Source: JAXGPP01 sp964436865 | GTDB lineage: Bacteria; Planctomycetota; Planctomycetia; Pirellulales; Thermoguttaceae | Reading direction: 5' to 3' | Length of the DNA stretch: 46,251 nucleotides | Assembly: GCA_964436865.1 (NCBI GenBank) | Contig: CAYTFK010000014.1 | Location: 1-46,251 of the forward strand | Position numbers and translations under genes: made by a program | The notes under the pieces: generated by a model | The model's database searches: none | Seen by the model: only the letters and a program-made list of their open reading frames with translations | Told to the model about the DNA's origin: nothing | Part shown: piece after piece, positions 34,619 through 43,350 of the stretch | Layout of the letters: the number at the start of each line of letters is the position of its first letter | Position numbering within the stretch: the stretch's first letter is position 1

Positions 34619-35536
34619 ATGAATGAACCACAGGCGTGGCTGAACGGCCAGTACATTCCCCAGTCGTCGCTCCGCATCGCGGCAACCGATGCCGGATTCG
34701 TTCAGGGAACGGCCGTTGCCGAGCAACTGCGCACGTTCAATGGCAGGTTATTCCGCTTTGACGATCATCTGGCACGCCTCGAACACTCGCTGGAGGTGGT
34801 CGGCGTTGAACCCGGATTCAGCCGCACCGTGCTCGCCGGCGTCGGACGTCATCTGGCCAGCACGAACCACCGATTGCTTGCGGCCGGCGACGATTTGGGG
34901 CTCTCGATCTTCGTCACCCCCGGCGCTTACCCATCGTATGGCCCGCCCGAGTCCGACGGTCCGACCGTAGCGCTCCACACATACCCCCTGCCTTTCCGAT
35001 TCTGGGCTGAGAAGTACCGCCGCGGCCAGTCGCTGGTGACGACCGACTATCGACAGGTGCCGCCGCAATGCTGGCCGGCAACCCTGAAATGCCGCAGCCG
35101 CATGCACTACTATCTGGCCGATCGGCAGGCGGCACGGACCGAACCCGGAGCGCGGGCACTGTTGCTGGACATCCAGGGCTTTGTGGCTGAGGCCTCGACC
35201 GCCAACGTCATCCTGTTCAACGAACAGGAAGGACTGGTGTCGCCACCCAGCGATCAGGTCCTGCAAGGGATCAGTCTCTCGGAAGTGGTGGAATTGTCCC
35301 GCCAGGCGGGCCTTCCCTTCTTACACCGCGAGCTGCGCCCTGAAGAGGTCGCAGATGCCGATGAAGTGCTGCTGTCCAGCACCCCGTTCTGTCTGCTTCC
35401 GGTGACGCGATTCAACGGTCGGCCGATCGGTCAAGGTGTGCCCGGCGCGACATTCCGCAAGCTGCTGGCGCTGTGGAATGAACGGGTGGGAATGGACATT
35501 GCCGCCCAGGCCGAACGCTTTGCCGCTCGCGTGTGA
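34619..35536 (+). CDS. Class IV PLP-dependent aminotransferase (BCAT / D-amino acid aminotransferase / ADC lyase type)
   Basis: The 305-residue protein has the fold-type IV layout: WLNGQYIPQSSLRIAATDAGFVQG at the start, FRFDDHLARLEHSL, the PLP lysine in ATLKCRSRMHYYLA (about 160), the conserved glutamate in GFVAEASTANVILF, and the C-terminal PFCLLPVTRFNGR. These enzymes transaminate branched-chain or D-amino acids, or cleave 4-amino-4-deoxychorismate; sequence alone does not separate them. It is cytoplasmic and stands alone, convergent with the exopolysaccharide operon. Confidence 0.9.
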   Translation: MNEPQAWLNGQYIPQSSLRIAATDAGFVQGTAVAEQLRTFNGRLFRFDDHLARLEHSLEVVGVEPGFSRTVLAGVGRHLASTNHRLLAAGDDLGLSIFVTPGAYPSYGPPESDGPTVALHTYPLPFRFWAEKYRRGQSLVTTDYRQVPPQCWPATLKCRSRMHYYLADRQAARTEPGARALLLDIQGFVAEASTANVILFNEQEGLVSPPSDQVLQGISLSEVVELSRQAGLPFLHRELRPEEVADADEVLLSSTPFCLLPVTRFNGRPIGQGVPGATFRKLLALWNERVGMDIAAQAERFAARV

Positions 35537-35574
35537 CCGTGTGAGGATGCGGCCCGAAGCGCCGCCGATGACAT

Positions 35575-36858
35575 TCATGCTCCGGTCAGCACGCAGCCGT
35601 AGAGCGGGATACCCGACTCCTCGAGCAGGGCCACCGCATGCCGCGTTGCGCGGCTCGGAGTGTGTCCGAGGCGGACCACGAGGTAGGCCGCTTCGCAGAG
35701 TGCGGCCAACGGGTCGATGCCGCACGCCGTGGCGGCAGGTGCGTTGACGAGCACCAACCGTGCGTGGCGACGCAGTGAGTCCAGGAGCGACCGGAGATGA
35801 TTGCCGTCGATCTCAGGCCCGCTGCGGTGCTTGACGTCGCCTCGCGGAATGATGTTCAGTCGGTTGCCGTCAGCCGTTCGCAGCACATCCCGCCAACTGG
35901 CGCGGCCGGACAGGATGTCGACCAGGCCCCGCGAGGCACGAAAACCGAATTGCCGCCCCAGCCCTGCGCCTTGCCAGTCGGCATCGATCGCCACCACTTC
36001 GCCCGGCAGACGCCTTGCCAGCATCATCGCCAACCGGGCGACCACGATCGTCTTCCTCGATCCGGCGGCGGGGCTCGTGAACATCAGCACCGCCGGGCCC
36101 GCGTGGGGAACCTGAGAGAGTACATTCTCGGCCAGGTGCCAGTAGGCCAGGTCGCAATCATCGTCGCTCGGCGGCTCGTCGTTTGGCGAACGATCCGGCG
36201 TTGAGTCCTCACGGACGGCGGCCATCCGCGCACTGACTTCCGGCGAATCGGCTGGTGGCTCATCGAAGAGCGATGCCGAAGGCTCGTCGGGCGGTTCGGT
36301 CAGTCCCTCGGTCGCGACCGGGGCCGCTTCGTGCTCCGGCACCGGCTCGACTCTCTCATCGAGTCCTATCTTTCCGCGAACCAAGGGCATTGTCTCGCAG
36401 AAATCGTCCTCGGTGCAATCGACGGTCTCGATAGATTCTGCTGTGAAAGAACCGCCGGCGGCGAGCACCGATGACTCGACGTCCCGCCAGGAAGCGGCGA
36501 TCGCAGCATCGTCGATCACCACCGGATCAAATCCGGCGAGCGCATCGGCCGCCATTGGATCGGCGGTCCAGTCCGGTCCGGTGTCGGCCATGCTGCCGAC
36601 AATGCACAGGGAATCAGGCATCGACTCAGGCGTCCGGCACCTCGTATCGTTCGCCGCCGGAGGCACACCGGAGCATTCGGCGGAATCGCGCGGCGCCGGC
36701 GCCGGGTCGCCAGCCACAGAAGGAACGACATGCCAGGGCTCAAGCGGCCATGCCAGGCCGAGGGTCGAGAGCTCTTCAGAAGTGATCTCGTCTGGCGGCG
36801 ACTTGCCGTCGGGCGTTCGCGCCTGAATCCCTTTGAGCGCCTGCAGCATGCGACTCAT
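35575..36858 (-). CDS. CpsD/BY-kinase-like P-loop protein with degenerate nucleotide-binding motifs
   Basis: The 427-residue protein has a long acidic, low-complexity N-terminal half (about 1-235) and a C-terminal ParA/MinD-type P-loop domain like that of bacterial tyrosine autokinases of exopolysaccharide clusters. Walker A reads SPAAGSRKT: the glycine before the lysine is Arg. Walker A' VVAIDADWQ is normal. Walker B reads LVLVNAPAA, with Asn replacing the aspartate. There is no tyrosine-rich tail. It is therefore probably not an active kinase in the usual sense, although the fold is clear. It is last in the Wzz-ATPase operon (18 bases after the ATPase gene). Confidence 0.75.
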   Translation of the reverse strand: MSRMLQALKGIQARTPDGKSPPDEITSEELSTLGLAWPLEPWHVVPSVAGDPAPAPRDSAECSGVPPAANDTRCRTPESMPDSLCIVGSMADTGPDWTADPMAADALAGFDPVVIDDAAIAASWRDVESSVLAAGGSFTAESIETVDCTEDDFCETMPLVRGKIGLDERVEPVPEHEAAPVATEGLTEPPDEPSASLFDEPPADSPEVSARMAAVREDSTPDRSPNDEPPSDDDCDLAYWHLAENVLSQVPHAGPAVLMFTSPAAGSRKTIVVARLAMMLARRLPGEVVAIDADWQGAGLGRQFGFRASRGLVDILSGRASWRDVLRTADGNRLNIIPRGDVKHRSGPEIDGNHLRSLLDSLRRHARLVLVNAPAATACGIDPLAALCEAAYLVVRLGHTPSRATRHAVALLEESGIPLYGCVLTGA

Positions 36859-36876
36859 GAGCGGTCTCCGCGGTCG

Positions 36877-38445
36877 TCAACTGCTGCGGCGCAGCCGCGC
36901 AAAGAGCTGCCGGTACTCCTGACGCCGAACGGCGGGCCTTCGCCGGGCGTGCGGCACATCAAATTCCTCGTACCCGTCTTCCACTACGATCAGCGGTTCT
37001 TCTTCCGATGGCTCGTCGCGGCGGTTGGGCTCTACGCCGGGGGAACTGGCCGGCTCCGGCACCTCGCGGCGGAGCAACACGGTCTGCGGGCCTTCGTTCC
37101 AGGCGGGACCGGCAGTCGGCGTGGCAGTGGGGCTGCCGGCTGCTGCGCGGCGCGGTTCGGACGCGGGAAACGTGACCGATTCTGCCTCGGGAGAGGGCAT
37201 CATGCGAACCGTATCGACTCGAGCCGGCTCCATTCGGGCCGCATTCTGGCTGGGCAGCGGAGCGATATAATCTGGCGGAGGTTCGGCCGGCGCCGGTTCG
37301 CTCTCCCGCACCGGCGCGAAACGGCTCATCACGAGTTCTTCCTCGGCGAACTCCTCATCGAACGGGTTGACGACTTCTTCGAACAAGAGCGTGACCTCCG
37401 GCCCTCCAAAGGGGCCGGTAGGCTCGAACTGGTCGTCGAGTCCGGCCAATGTCCGTTCGATCTTCTCCAGACGTTGCGTCGGCTCGAGGTCGGAATCGTC
37501 GAGGTCGGCCTCGCACGTGACACGCAATAGCGGCACCGAAGAGCGCGGCTGGACATCGTCGTCGTCCGCCAGGCTGCCAAATTCGACGACACCACCATCG
37601 GGTTTCGGCGCCGGCCCGTCTCCTCCCCAGGGCGTGGGAAGCTGCTGCAGGTCGGACCAGGCCTCGTCGACGACCGCGCGATCGACCTGCCGGCGGCCGG
37701 CGGTGAATGCCAGGAGCAGCGCGTGATCGCAGAGCTGGTTGATCAGCCGCGGTATGCCGTCGGTGGCTGCATGCACCGCGTGGCACGCTTCGCCGGAGAA
37801 CAGCCGGTCGGGGCGGCCGCCAACCGCTTCCACCTGCCGCTGGATATACTGTTGCGTTTCCGATTTGCTGAACGCCTGCAGATAGCAGCGGGCTGAGATT
37901 CGTTGGGTGAATGACTCGAGCCTGGGACTGGCAAATCGCTCCTCAAGGGTCGGCCCGCCCGCCAGGACGAGACGCGTTCGCGGCTGTCCGTCGGCGACGA
38001 GGTTCGTCATCAAGCGGATTTCTTCCAGCAGTCTGAGCGGCAGCGTCTGCGCTTCGTCCACCAGCAGCACCAGCCCTCTGGGCCGATCTTCTTTCGTGGT
38101 CAGGTAATCAACCAGCGCGAGCCGGAGTTCTCCCTCATCCATGCCCCGATAGGGCTGACCGATCTCGTACAGGATTGCCTGAAACAACGCTCGTCGCGTG
38201 CTCAGACGACCGCTCGCCAACAGCGCCACCGCAAATTCGTCCTGGAAATTTTCGGCCAGCAGATGACAGAGCAGCGTCTTGCCCGTACCCGAAGGGCCGA
38301 TTACGATCCCCGCCCCCTCCGCGCGCTGAATGCAGCGGATCAGTGTTTGCCTCGCATACTCGATGGCTTCCGCCGGGAAATAGCGGTCGGTTCGCGCGAT
38401 GGAGGCAAACGGGCGATTATCCAGGCCGAAGTAGCTTTCGTACAT
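36877..38445 (-). CDS. ExeA/PEP-CTERM-locus type AAA ATPase with long acidic tail
   Basis: The 522-residue protein begins MYESYFGLDNRPF, typical of the ExeA-like secretion ATPases found in exosortase (PEP-CTERM) polysaccharide loci. The AAA domain (about 30-270) has Walker A GPSGTGKTLL near residue 50, Walker B LVLLVDEAQTL near 125, and downstream sensor/arginine segments ending IPRLINQLCDHALLLAF. A long acidic, Pro-rich region (about 290-520) follows, absent from typical members. It likely couples ATP hydrolysis to export of the polymer, but no exosortase is visible in this window. It lies between the Wzz-like gene (69 bases upstream) and the kinase-like gene. Confidence 0.8.
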   Translation of the reverse strand: MYESYFGLDNRPFASIARTDRYFPAEAIEYARQTLIRCIQRAEGAGIVIGPSGTGKTLLCHLLAENFQDEFAVALLASGRLSTRRALFQAILYEIGQPYRGMDEGELRLALVDYLTTKEDRPRGLVLLVDEAQTLPLRLLEEIRLMTNLVADGQPRTRLVLAGGPTLEERFASPRLESFTQRISARCYLQAFSKSETQQYIQRQVEAVGGRPDRLFSGEACHAVHAATDGIPRLINQLCDHALLLAFTAGRRQVDRAVVDEAWSDLQQLPTPWGGDGPAPKPDGGVVEFGSLADDDDVQPRSSVPLLRVTCEADLDDSDLEPTQRLEKIERTLAGLDDQFEPTGPFGGPEVTLLFEEVVNPFDEEFAEEELVMSRFAPVRESEPAPAEPPPDYIAPLPSQNAARMEPARVDTVRMMPSPEAESVTFPASEPRRAAAGSPTATPTAGPAWNEGPQTVLLRREVPEPASSPGVEPNRRDEPSEEEPLIVVEDGYEEFDVPHARRRPAVRRQEYRQLFARLRRSS

Positions 38446-38514
38446 GCCACCCTTTCATCCACCACGGAACCAGTAGACTCCCTTTCCATCAATTCGGCAC
38501 GCGGTGCCCGGCGG

Positions 38515-39702
38515 CTACAGGTTTGAGCTGGTCTCGCGCGGAATCACGCCCACAATGGGGATGGCGAGCGCTGTCTGCGCCTCGGCCACCGTGGCAAATG
38601 GTCGGTCGGCGGGTAGTCTTCGCGAGGCGTAACCGACGGCCGCAGCGATCACCAGGCCTGTGCCGAGCGAGTACCAGATAAGCCCTGCCGGCGGGTCGGG
38701 GGGTTGCGCGACGTAGCAAGTTCGGGCGGGGATCATCTCGATGCCAGGTCCAGCCTCAAGGCGCGACCGCGCATCGCGTTCGACGGCCTCCACGCGCTGG
38801 CACTCCGCCTCGGCCCGGCTGATCGCGGCGGTAGCGGCTTCAAGTCGCGCGGCCAACTCTTCCTCCTGGCCTGCACCCTCCAACCCGGACGGTGACGGCT
38901 CCGTCCGCATTTCTCCCCCTGACGGGATGTGGCGAGGCACCGTCGCCATCTGTTGATCGATTTCCGCAAGCTCCTCAGTTACGTAGAGCACCTCCGGGTG
39001 GGCGGCAGTTCGGGTGAGGAGCATCGTCCGCTGACGCTCTTCAAGCGATGTCCGCTGCTGTGCCAGAGCCGTCCATTCAGGGTTCTCGCGTGGCTGCGAT
39101 CTGACGGAACCTGCAATGGGTGGTGCCAGCCGGGCCTGAGTACGTGCGGCATCCAACTCTTTCAATAGAGCTCTCTGCTCGCGCTGCAGGCGGCTCAACT
39201 CCGCTCTCGCCGATTCAATCGCCGCATCGGCGCTGGCGTGATCCGCGCCGGCGGAACGCTCGAATGACTGTCGGCGCGCGGCGGCATACTGTTCGGCGAG
39301 TCGATTGACCAGCGCCATCGCCTCCTGGCCGTCGGCGCTGGCCAGACTCACTGCGGTCCTGACATGTTCCTTCTCCCCGACACTCGCTTCTACCTTCAAC
39401 CGTGATCGCAGCACAGCGGGCGATTGCCTCACAACCATCCCTTGCCCGTGGAGACTGACCAGAGCACGCTCGATTCGTGCGTCGGATGCAAGATCCTGCG
39501 TATTCGAAACGCCGTCGTGACCCGGTTCCCGTCGTTCTACCACCACGGCGGTTGCCACATACTGGGCCGGTGGCTGCGTATACCAGCGTCCGGCCGCATA
39601 AGATGCCAGCGTTCCTGCCGCCAGCGCGATCAGGCAAAGCGCCCCCCGAGCGGACGACGTCAGACCGATCCTCGAATGCCGAGCAGGCTGGTAGATTCGC
39701 AT
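38515..39702 (-). CDS. Wzz-like polysaccharide chain-length determinant
   Basis: This 395-residue protein has the polysaccharide co-polymerase layout: transmembrane segment near residues 22-44 (LCLIALAAGTLASYAAG), a periplasmic beta domain (YVATAVVVERRE), a long Ala/Glu/Arg-rich coiled coil (about 150-310) and a second transmembrane segment near 340-362 (YSLGTGLVIAAAVGYAS), ending in a short cytoplasmic tail. Such proteins set the chain length of exported polysaccharide and work with a tyrosine autokinase. It is first of the three-gene operon (Wzz-like, ExeA-type ATPase, kinase-like). The Pro-rich motif usual before TM2 is partly visible (AQPPDPPAGL). Confidence 0.8.
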   Translation of the reverse strand: MRIYQPARHSRIGLTSSARGALCLIALAAGTLASYAAGRWYTQPPAQYVATAVVVERREPGHDGVSNTQDLASDARIERALVSLHGQGMVVRQSPAVLRSRLKVEASVGEKEHVRTAVSLASADGQEAMALVNRLAEQYAAARRQSFERSAGADHASADAAIESARAELSRLQREQRALLKELDAARTQARLAPPIAGSVRSQPRENPEWTALAQQRTSLEERQRTMLLTRTAAHPEVLYVTEELAEIDQQMATVPRHIPSGGEMRTEPSPSGLEGAGQEEELAARLEAATAAISRAEAECQRVEAVERDARSRLEAGPGIEMIPARTCYVAQPPDPPAGLIWYSLGTGLVIAAAVGYASRRLPADRPFATVAEAQTALAIPIVGVIPRETSSNL

Positions 39703-39895
39703 GCTGCTACGCCGATGGCAAAGTCACTTGTCTCCGCCTGAAAGGGGGGGGCGAGAGGCGGCATAATAATCCCACGAGATCGACATCGACCCTTATTCGA
39801 CGATCGCTTGAGAAATGCGCCGCGGGGCAGATTGCCAACGCGTGCCATCTCGACCACCATAGTGGGAGATTCGCAATCAGGAGCCGAGGTATCCC

Positions 39896-40735
39896 ATGAA
39901 GATTGTTGCCTTCACAAAGAGCTTTCAGGACTGGCCGATCGGGATGGTCTGTGAGCGGTTCCGCGAGATCGGACTCGACGGCCTGGATCTCACCGTCCGC
40001 ACCGGCGGCCATATTGACCCGGCAAAAGTCGCTCAGGAACTTCCGCTGGCGGCCAAGACGGCGCTGGAGGCGGGAACGCAAATCCCCATGCTGACGACCG
40101 GGATCACTGACCCGACACCCGAAGCCGAGACACTGCTGGCGACTGCCTCGAAACTGGGCATCAACCGCATCAAGTTGGGTTACTACAGCTACAAACCATT
40201 TGGCACACTGGCGAAGCAGATCGAGGAGACGCGCGCACGGATTGCCGCCGTGGTGGAATTGGCCAAGAAGTATTCAGTGCTTCCCTGCGTGCACATCCAC
40301 TCCGGCGCGTACATCCCGTCCCATGGAACCATGCTCTACGAGTTGCTGCGCGACTTCCTGCCCGGCGAGGTGGGGGCGTATGCCGACATGCTCCATATGG
40401 CTCTCGAAGGGGGCAGCGACGGCTGGCGGCAGGGCCTGGATCTGATCGCCCCGTGGCTAGCGCTGGTGGCTGTGAAGAATTTTGCGTTCCGGGCTCAGGG
40501 GCGCGACCAGCACGGGCAGGTTCAATGGCGCCACGAGGTGGTGCCGATCGCCGATGGCGTCTCACCGCTGCCCAAGTTCGTCGCCGCGCTGAAATCGATC
40601 GGATTCGACGGCACCTATTCACTGCACAGTGAATACGAGGGGAGCGGCAGTTTCAAAGACATGTCCACCGAGGAGTGTCTCGCGCAGACGGCGGAGGACC
40701 TGAAGTACCTCCGCAGGCTGCTGGCCCTAGAATAG
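39896..40735 (+). CDS. Sugar phosphate isomerase/epimerase-like TIM barrel
   Basis: The 279-residue protein belongs to the AP endonuclease 2 / xylose isomerase-like superfamily. It begins MKIVAFTKSFQDWP; the barrel strands show IGLDGLDLTVR, PMLTTGIT, IKLGYYSY, CVHIHSGAY, the acidic GAYADMLHMALEGG and the terminal YSLHSEYEG, which together supply the usual metal-binding residues. The start has a GCCGAGG ribosome-binding site about six bases upstream. It is cytoplasmic, and the substrate is unknown. The next gene starts four bases after its stop, so they share an operon. Confidence 0.85.
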   Translation: MKIVAFTKSFQDWPIGMVCERFREIGLDGLDLTVRTGGHIDPAKVAQELPLAAKTALEAGTQIPMLTTGITDPTPEAETLLATASKLGINRIKLGYYSYKPFGTLAKQIEETRARIAAVVELAKKYSVLPCVHIHSGAYIPSHGTMLYELLRDFLPGEVGAYADMLHMALEGGSDGWRQGLDLIAPWLALVAVKNFAFRAQGRDQHGQVQWRHEVVPIADGVSPLPKFVAALKSIGFDGTYSLHSEYEGSGSFKDMSTEECLAQTAEDLKYLRRLLALE

Positions 40736-40739
40736 TAGT

Positions 40740-41030
40740 ATGACGCCCGCCGGTTGCACAACGCGGCAATTCTCGCTTCGCGCACTGATGCTGCTGGTCT
40801 TCGCCGTGAGCCTTTGTCTCTCGGTAGGCCGTGCGTTGGGACCGTTCGGCGCCGTCATGATGGCCATCCAGACTGCCGCGATTGCGTGCGTGCTCGCCGA
40901 TCTCAACGCCCGGCCGGTCAAGAGTCGGCGCAACGTGGTGACGGCGGTGGCCGCCATTCTCATGATCCTCAGCCCTTGGGCCATCCTCGGTCTGTCGCTC
41001 ATCGCCGTACTGCTGCTGAGGTCGCACTGA
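40740..41030 (+). CDS. Small membrane protein of the FSLRxLMLL type
   Basis: The 96-residue protein begins RQFSLRALMLLVFAVSLCLS. A similar RFSLRTLL-type start is common in small membrane proteins of planctomycetes, as I recall. It has two to three hydrophobic segments (about 15-35, 38-52, 68-93). It lies four bases after the isomerase stop, and two bases separate it from trpF. Function unknown. Confidence 0.65.
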   Translation: MTPAGCTTRQFSLRALMLLVFAVSLCLSVGRALGPFGAVMMAIQTAAIACVLADLNARPVKSRRNVVTAVAAILMILSPWAILGLSLIAVLLLRSH

Positions 41031-41032
41031 AG

Positions 41033-41704
41033 ATGCTCCGTTTTCACGTGAAAATTTGCGGGATCACCAGCGCCGCCGACGCCCGAGTCGCCGCCGACGC
41101 CGGGGCCGACGCCGTGGGGCTCAACTTCTACCCTAAGAGTCCGCGGTTCGTATCGCTGGATCAGGCACGGGCCATTGTTCACGCCCTTCCCAGCGACACG
41201 GTGAAGGTAGGCGTCTTCGTCAACTCCAGCCCCGGTGACGTGCGGCGCGTGTTCGAAGACATAGGTCTTGATCTTGTCCAGCTTCACGGCGACGAGACTC
41301 CCGAGGATATCGAGCGGCTCAAGGATCTTCCGGTCGTCCGCGCCCTCCGCCTAACCGGCGCCGGACTGCCGCCGCTGGTGGACTATGTCACCGGGTGCCA
41401 GGACCTTGGCGTTGTCCTGGAGGGCGTGCTGATCGACTCCTTCCAAAGAGGGGTTTATGGCGGTACGGGACTCACCGCTGACTGGCCACTCCTGTGCCCC
41501 CTGAATGGTGTATTAATGGGGGTGCCGCTCATTCTGGCTGGCGGCTTATCCCCAGCGAACGTTGCCGCGGCAATCAGGCAAGTTCGCCCCGCAGCGGTCG
41601 ATACGGCCAGCGGAGTGGAGTCATCTCCCGGCCAGAAAGATCCCAACCTTGTCCGGCAGTTTGTGACCGCGGCGCGCGGCGCGTTCGAGCAAAGTAAGCA
41701 CTGA
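41033..41704 (+). CDS. trpF: Phosphoribosylanthranilate isomerase
   Basis: TrpF converts N-(5-phosphoribosyl)anthranilate to the carboxyphenylamino-deoxyribulose phosphate in tryptophan synthesis. The 223-residue protein shows VKICGIT with the catalytic Cys, GADAVGLNFYPKSPRFV, VQLHGDE, the catalytic Asp region GVLIDSFQRGVYGGTG and ILAGGLSP followed by DTASGVE. Start ATG 41033 is two bases after the previous stop. No other trp gene is nearby, so it stands outside a trp operon. Confidence 0.95.
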   Translation: MLRFHVKICGITSAADARVAADAGADAVGLNFYPKSPRFVSLDQARAIVHALPSDTVKVGVFVNSSPGDVRRVFEDIGLDLVQLHGDETPEDIERLKDLPVVRALRLTGAGLPPLVDYVTGCQDLGVVLEGVLIDSFQRGVYGGTGLTADWPLLCPLNGVLMGVPLILAGGLSPANVAAAIRQVRPAAVDTASGVESSPGQKDPNLVRQFVTAARGAFEQSKH

Positions 41705-41809
41705 CTGCGTAGAAAAACCTTTCGCCAGAACGGGTTGTGGACGGCGATTGCCGCGCGTCCGAGGGGCTCCCGCGGCGCTGCTCAGAGGTTGCCCCCCACC
41801 CGCATCCCC

Positions 41810-41839
41810 TTGCCAATGGGTGATCTGGGGTCTTAATAT
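41810..41839 (+). promoter_or_regulatory. Sigma70-like promoter of ahcY
   Basis: TTGCCA (41810-41815) and TAATAT (41834-41839) are separated by 18 bases. Predicted transcription starts near 41846, leaving a leader of about 43 bases that ends in AAAGGAGGA. The leader is too short to hold a SAH riboswitch. Confidence 0.6.
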
Positions 41840-41888
41840 AGGCGGACTATTTTCTGTACAGGCTGAGAAAGCAGGTAAAGGAGGAGTT

Positions 41889-43208
41889 GTGGCGCTCGAG
41901 ACCGAAACCAAGCTGCCGTACAAGGTTGCCGATATCTCTCTGGCTGAATGGGGCCGCAAGGAAATCGAGATGGCGGAAGCCGAGATGCCCGGCCTTATGG
42001 CACTGCGGCGGAAGTACGGCCCGAAGAAGGTCCTTGCGGGAGCACGGATTGCCGGTTGCCTGCATATGACGATCGAGACCGCGGTGCTGATCGAGACGCT
42101 GATCGAACTCGGCGCCCAGGTGCAGTGGAGTAGCTGCAATATTTTTTCCACCCAGGATCAGGCGGCTGCCGCCGTGGCGGCCACGGGGGTGCCGGTCTAC
42201 GCCTGGAAAGGCGAGACGCTCGAGGAGTACGACTGGTGCATCGAGCAGACGCTCGTCTTCCCCGACGGGCAGCCGCTGAACCTTATCGTGGACGATGGCG
42301 GCGATCTAACGGCGATGGTCCACGGGCCCAAGTATCGGCACATGCTCCAGGATCTGCGGGGACTCTCGGAGGAGACCACCACCGGCGTGCACCGCCTCTA
42401 CCAGATGCACGCCCGCGGCGAACTCGGGGCGCCGGCGATCAACGTCAACGACTCGGTGACCAAGAGCAAGTTCGACAACCTTTACGGCTGCCGCGAATCG
42501 CTGGCCGACGGTCTGAAGCGTGCTACCGGTGTGATGGTCGCCGGCAAGGTCGTCGTGGTGTGCGGCTACGGCGACGTGGGTAAGGGCTGTGCCCATTCGA
42601 TGCGCGGTTTCGGCGCCCGGGTGATCGTGACCGAAATCGACCCGATTTGCGCGCTCCAGGCGGCGATGGAAGGGTTCGAGGTGACCACCATGGAAGAGGC
42701 CGCTCCGCAGGCCAATATCGTCGTCACCGCCACCGGCTGCCGCGACGTCGTCCGGGGCGAGCACATGACGAAGTTCAAGCACGAAGCCATCATCTGCAAC
42801 ATCGGCCACTTTGACCTGGAGATCGATGTCGACTGGCTGATGCACAAGTCGGGCGCGGCACGTGTCAATATCAAGCCGCAGGTCGACAAGTTCGTTTTCC
42901 CCGACGGCCGCACGCTGATCCTCCTGGCCGAGGGTCGGCTGGTGAACCTGGGTTGCGCCGAGGGGCACCCATCGTTCGTCATGTCGAACTCGTTCACCAA
43001 TCAGGTGCTGGCCCAGATTGCCCTCTGGACCGAGCCTGAGAAGTACCCGCTGGGCGTTCACACGCTCCCCAAGAAGCTCGATGAGGAAGTCGCCCGGCTG
43101 CACCTCGAGCAGCTCGGCGTAAAGCTCGATCGGTTGACCGCCACTCAGGCCGAGTATCTCGGCATTCCGGTCGAAGGACCGTACAAGCCCGAGCATTATC
43201 GGTACTGA
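41889..43208 (+). CDS. ahcY: Adenosylhomocysteinase (SAH hydrolase)
   Basis: AhcY splits S-adenosylhomocysteine into adenosine and homocysteine, relieving product inhibition of methyltransferases. GTG 41889 is the start: AAAGGAGGA lies just upstream and the product begins MALETETKLPYKVADISLA; the frame is open farther upstream but that part is not family-like. The 439-residue protein has AGCLHMTIETAVLIETL, INVNDSVTKSKFDNLYG with the catalytic Lys/Asp, the NAD motif VVCGYGDVGKGCA, ICNIGHFD and the C-terminal KPEHYRY. It has a good promoter and is probably monocistronic. Confidence 0.97.
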   Translation: MALETETKLPYKVADISLAEWGRKEIEMAEAEMPGLMALRRKYGPKKVLAGARIAGCLHMTIETAVLIETLIELGAQVQWSSCNIFSTQDQAAAAVAATGVPVYAWKGETLEEYDWCIEQTLVFPDGQPLNLIVDDGGDLTAMVHGPKYRHMLQDLRGLSEETTTGVHRLYQMHARGELGAPAINVNDSVTKSKFDNLYGCRESLADGLKRATGVMVAGKVVVVCGYGDVGKGCAHSMRGFGARVIVTEIDPICALQAAMEGFEVTTMEEAAPQANIVVTATGCRDVVRGEHMTKFKHEAIICNIGHFDLEIDVDWLMHKSGAARVNIKPQVDKFVFPDGRTLILLAEGRLVNLGCAEGHPSFVMSNSFTNQVLAQIALWTEPEKYPLGVHTLPKKLDEEVARLHLEQLGVKLDRLTATQAEYLGIPVEGPYKPEHYRY

Positions 43209-43216
43209 TCGAGACA

Positions 43217-43338
43217 GCACCAATCACCAGGCACCATAGACCAGGCGTCAATGACTAATGACTAGTGGCCAATCGCCGAGAACTGAGCCCGAGGTTCCAG
43301 GCTCGTCGGTTGGTCATTGAGGCCTTGGTCATTGGTGC
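43217..43338. repeat. Heptamer-period repeat with imperfect inverted arms, locus 3
   Basis: From 43217 the sequence can be cut into 7-base units for over 70 bases: GCACCAA, TCACCAG, GCACCAT, AGACCAG, GCGTCAA, TGACTAA, TGACTAG, TGGCCAA, TCGCCGA. The end of the interval (43322-43338, GCCTTGGTCATTGGTGC) is the near-complement of its beginning, so the whole could fold as a long imperfect hairpin. It lies between ahcY and the DUF1015 gene. Confidence 0.6.
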
Positions 43339-43350
43339 TTCCCCTGCACC

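Noticed and set aside
41041..41054. TTTTCACGTGAAAA, a parS-like palindrome
   Set aside because: It lies in the first codons of trpF, where it encodes the FHVKI that precedes the conserved CGIT. It matches the parS consensus only at the core and three bases on each side, so it is more likely a coding coincidence.
41705..41888. SAH riboswitch upstream of ahcY
   Set aside because: A CCGAGGGGCTC string resembles part of the element, but the full conserved core is absent and the string lies upstream of the predicted promoter.
43217..43338. CRISPR array
   Set aside because: The repeat unit is only 7 bases, it is degenerate, and there are no spacers of regular length or cas genes.
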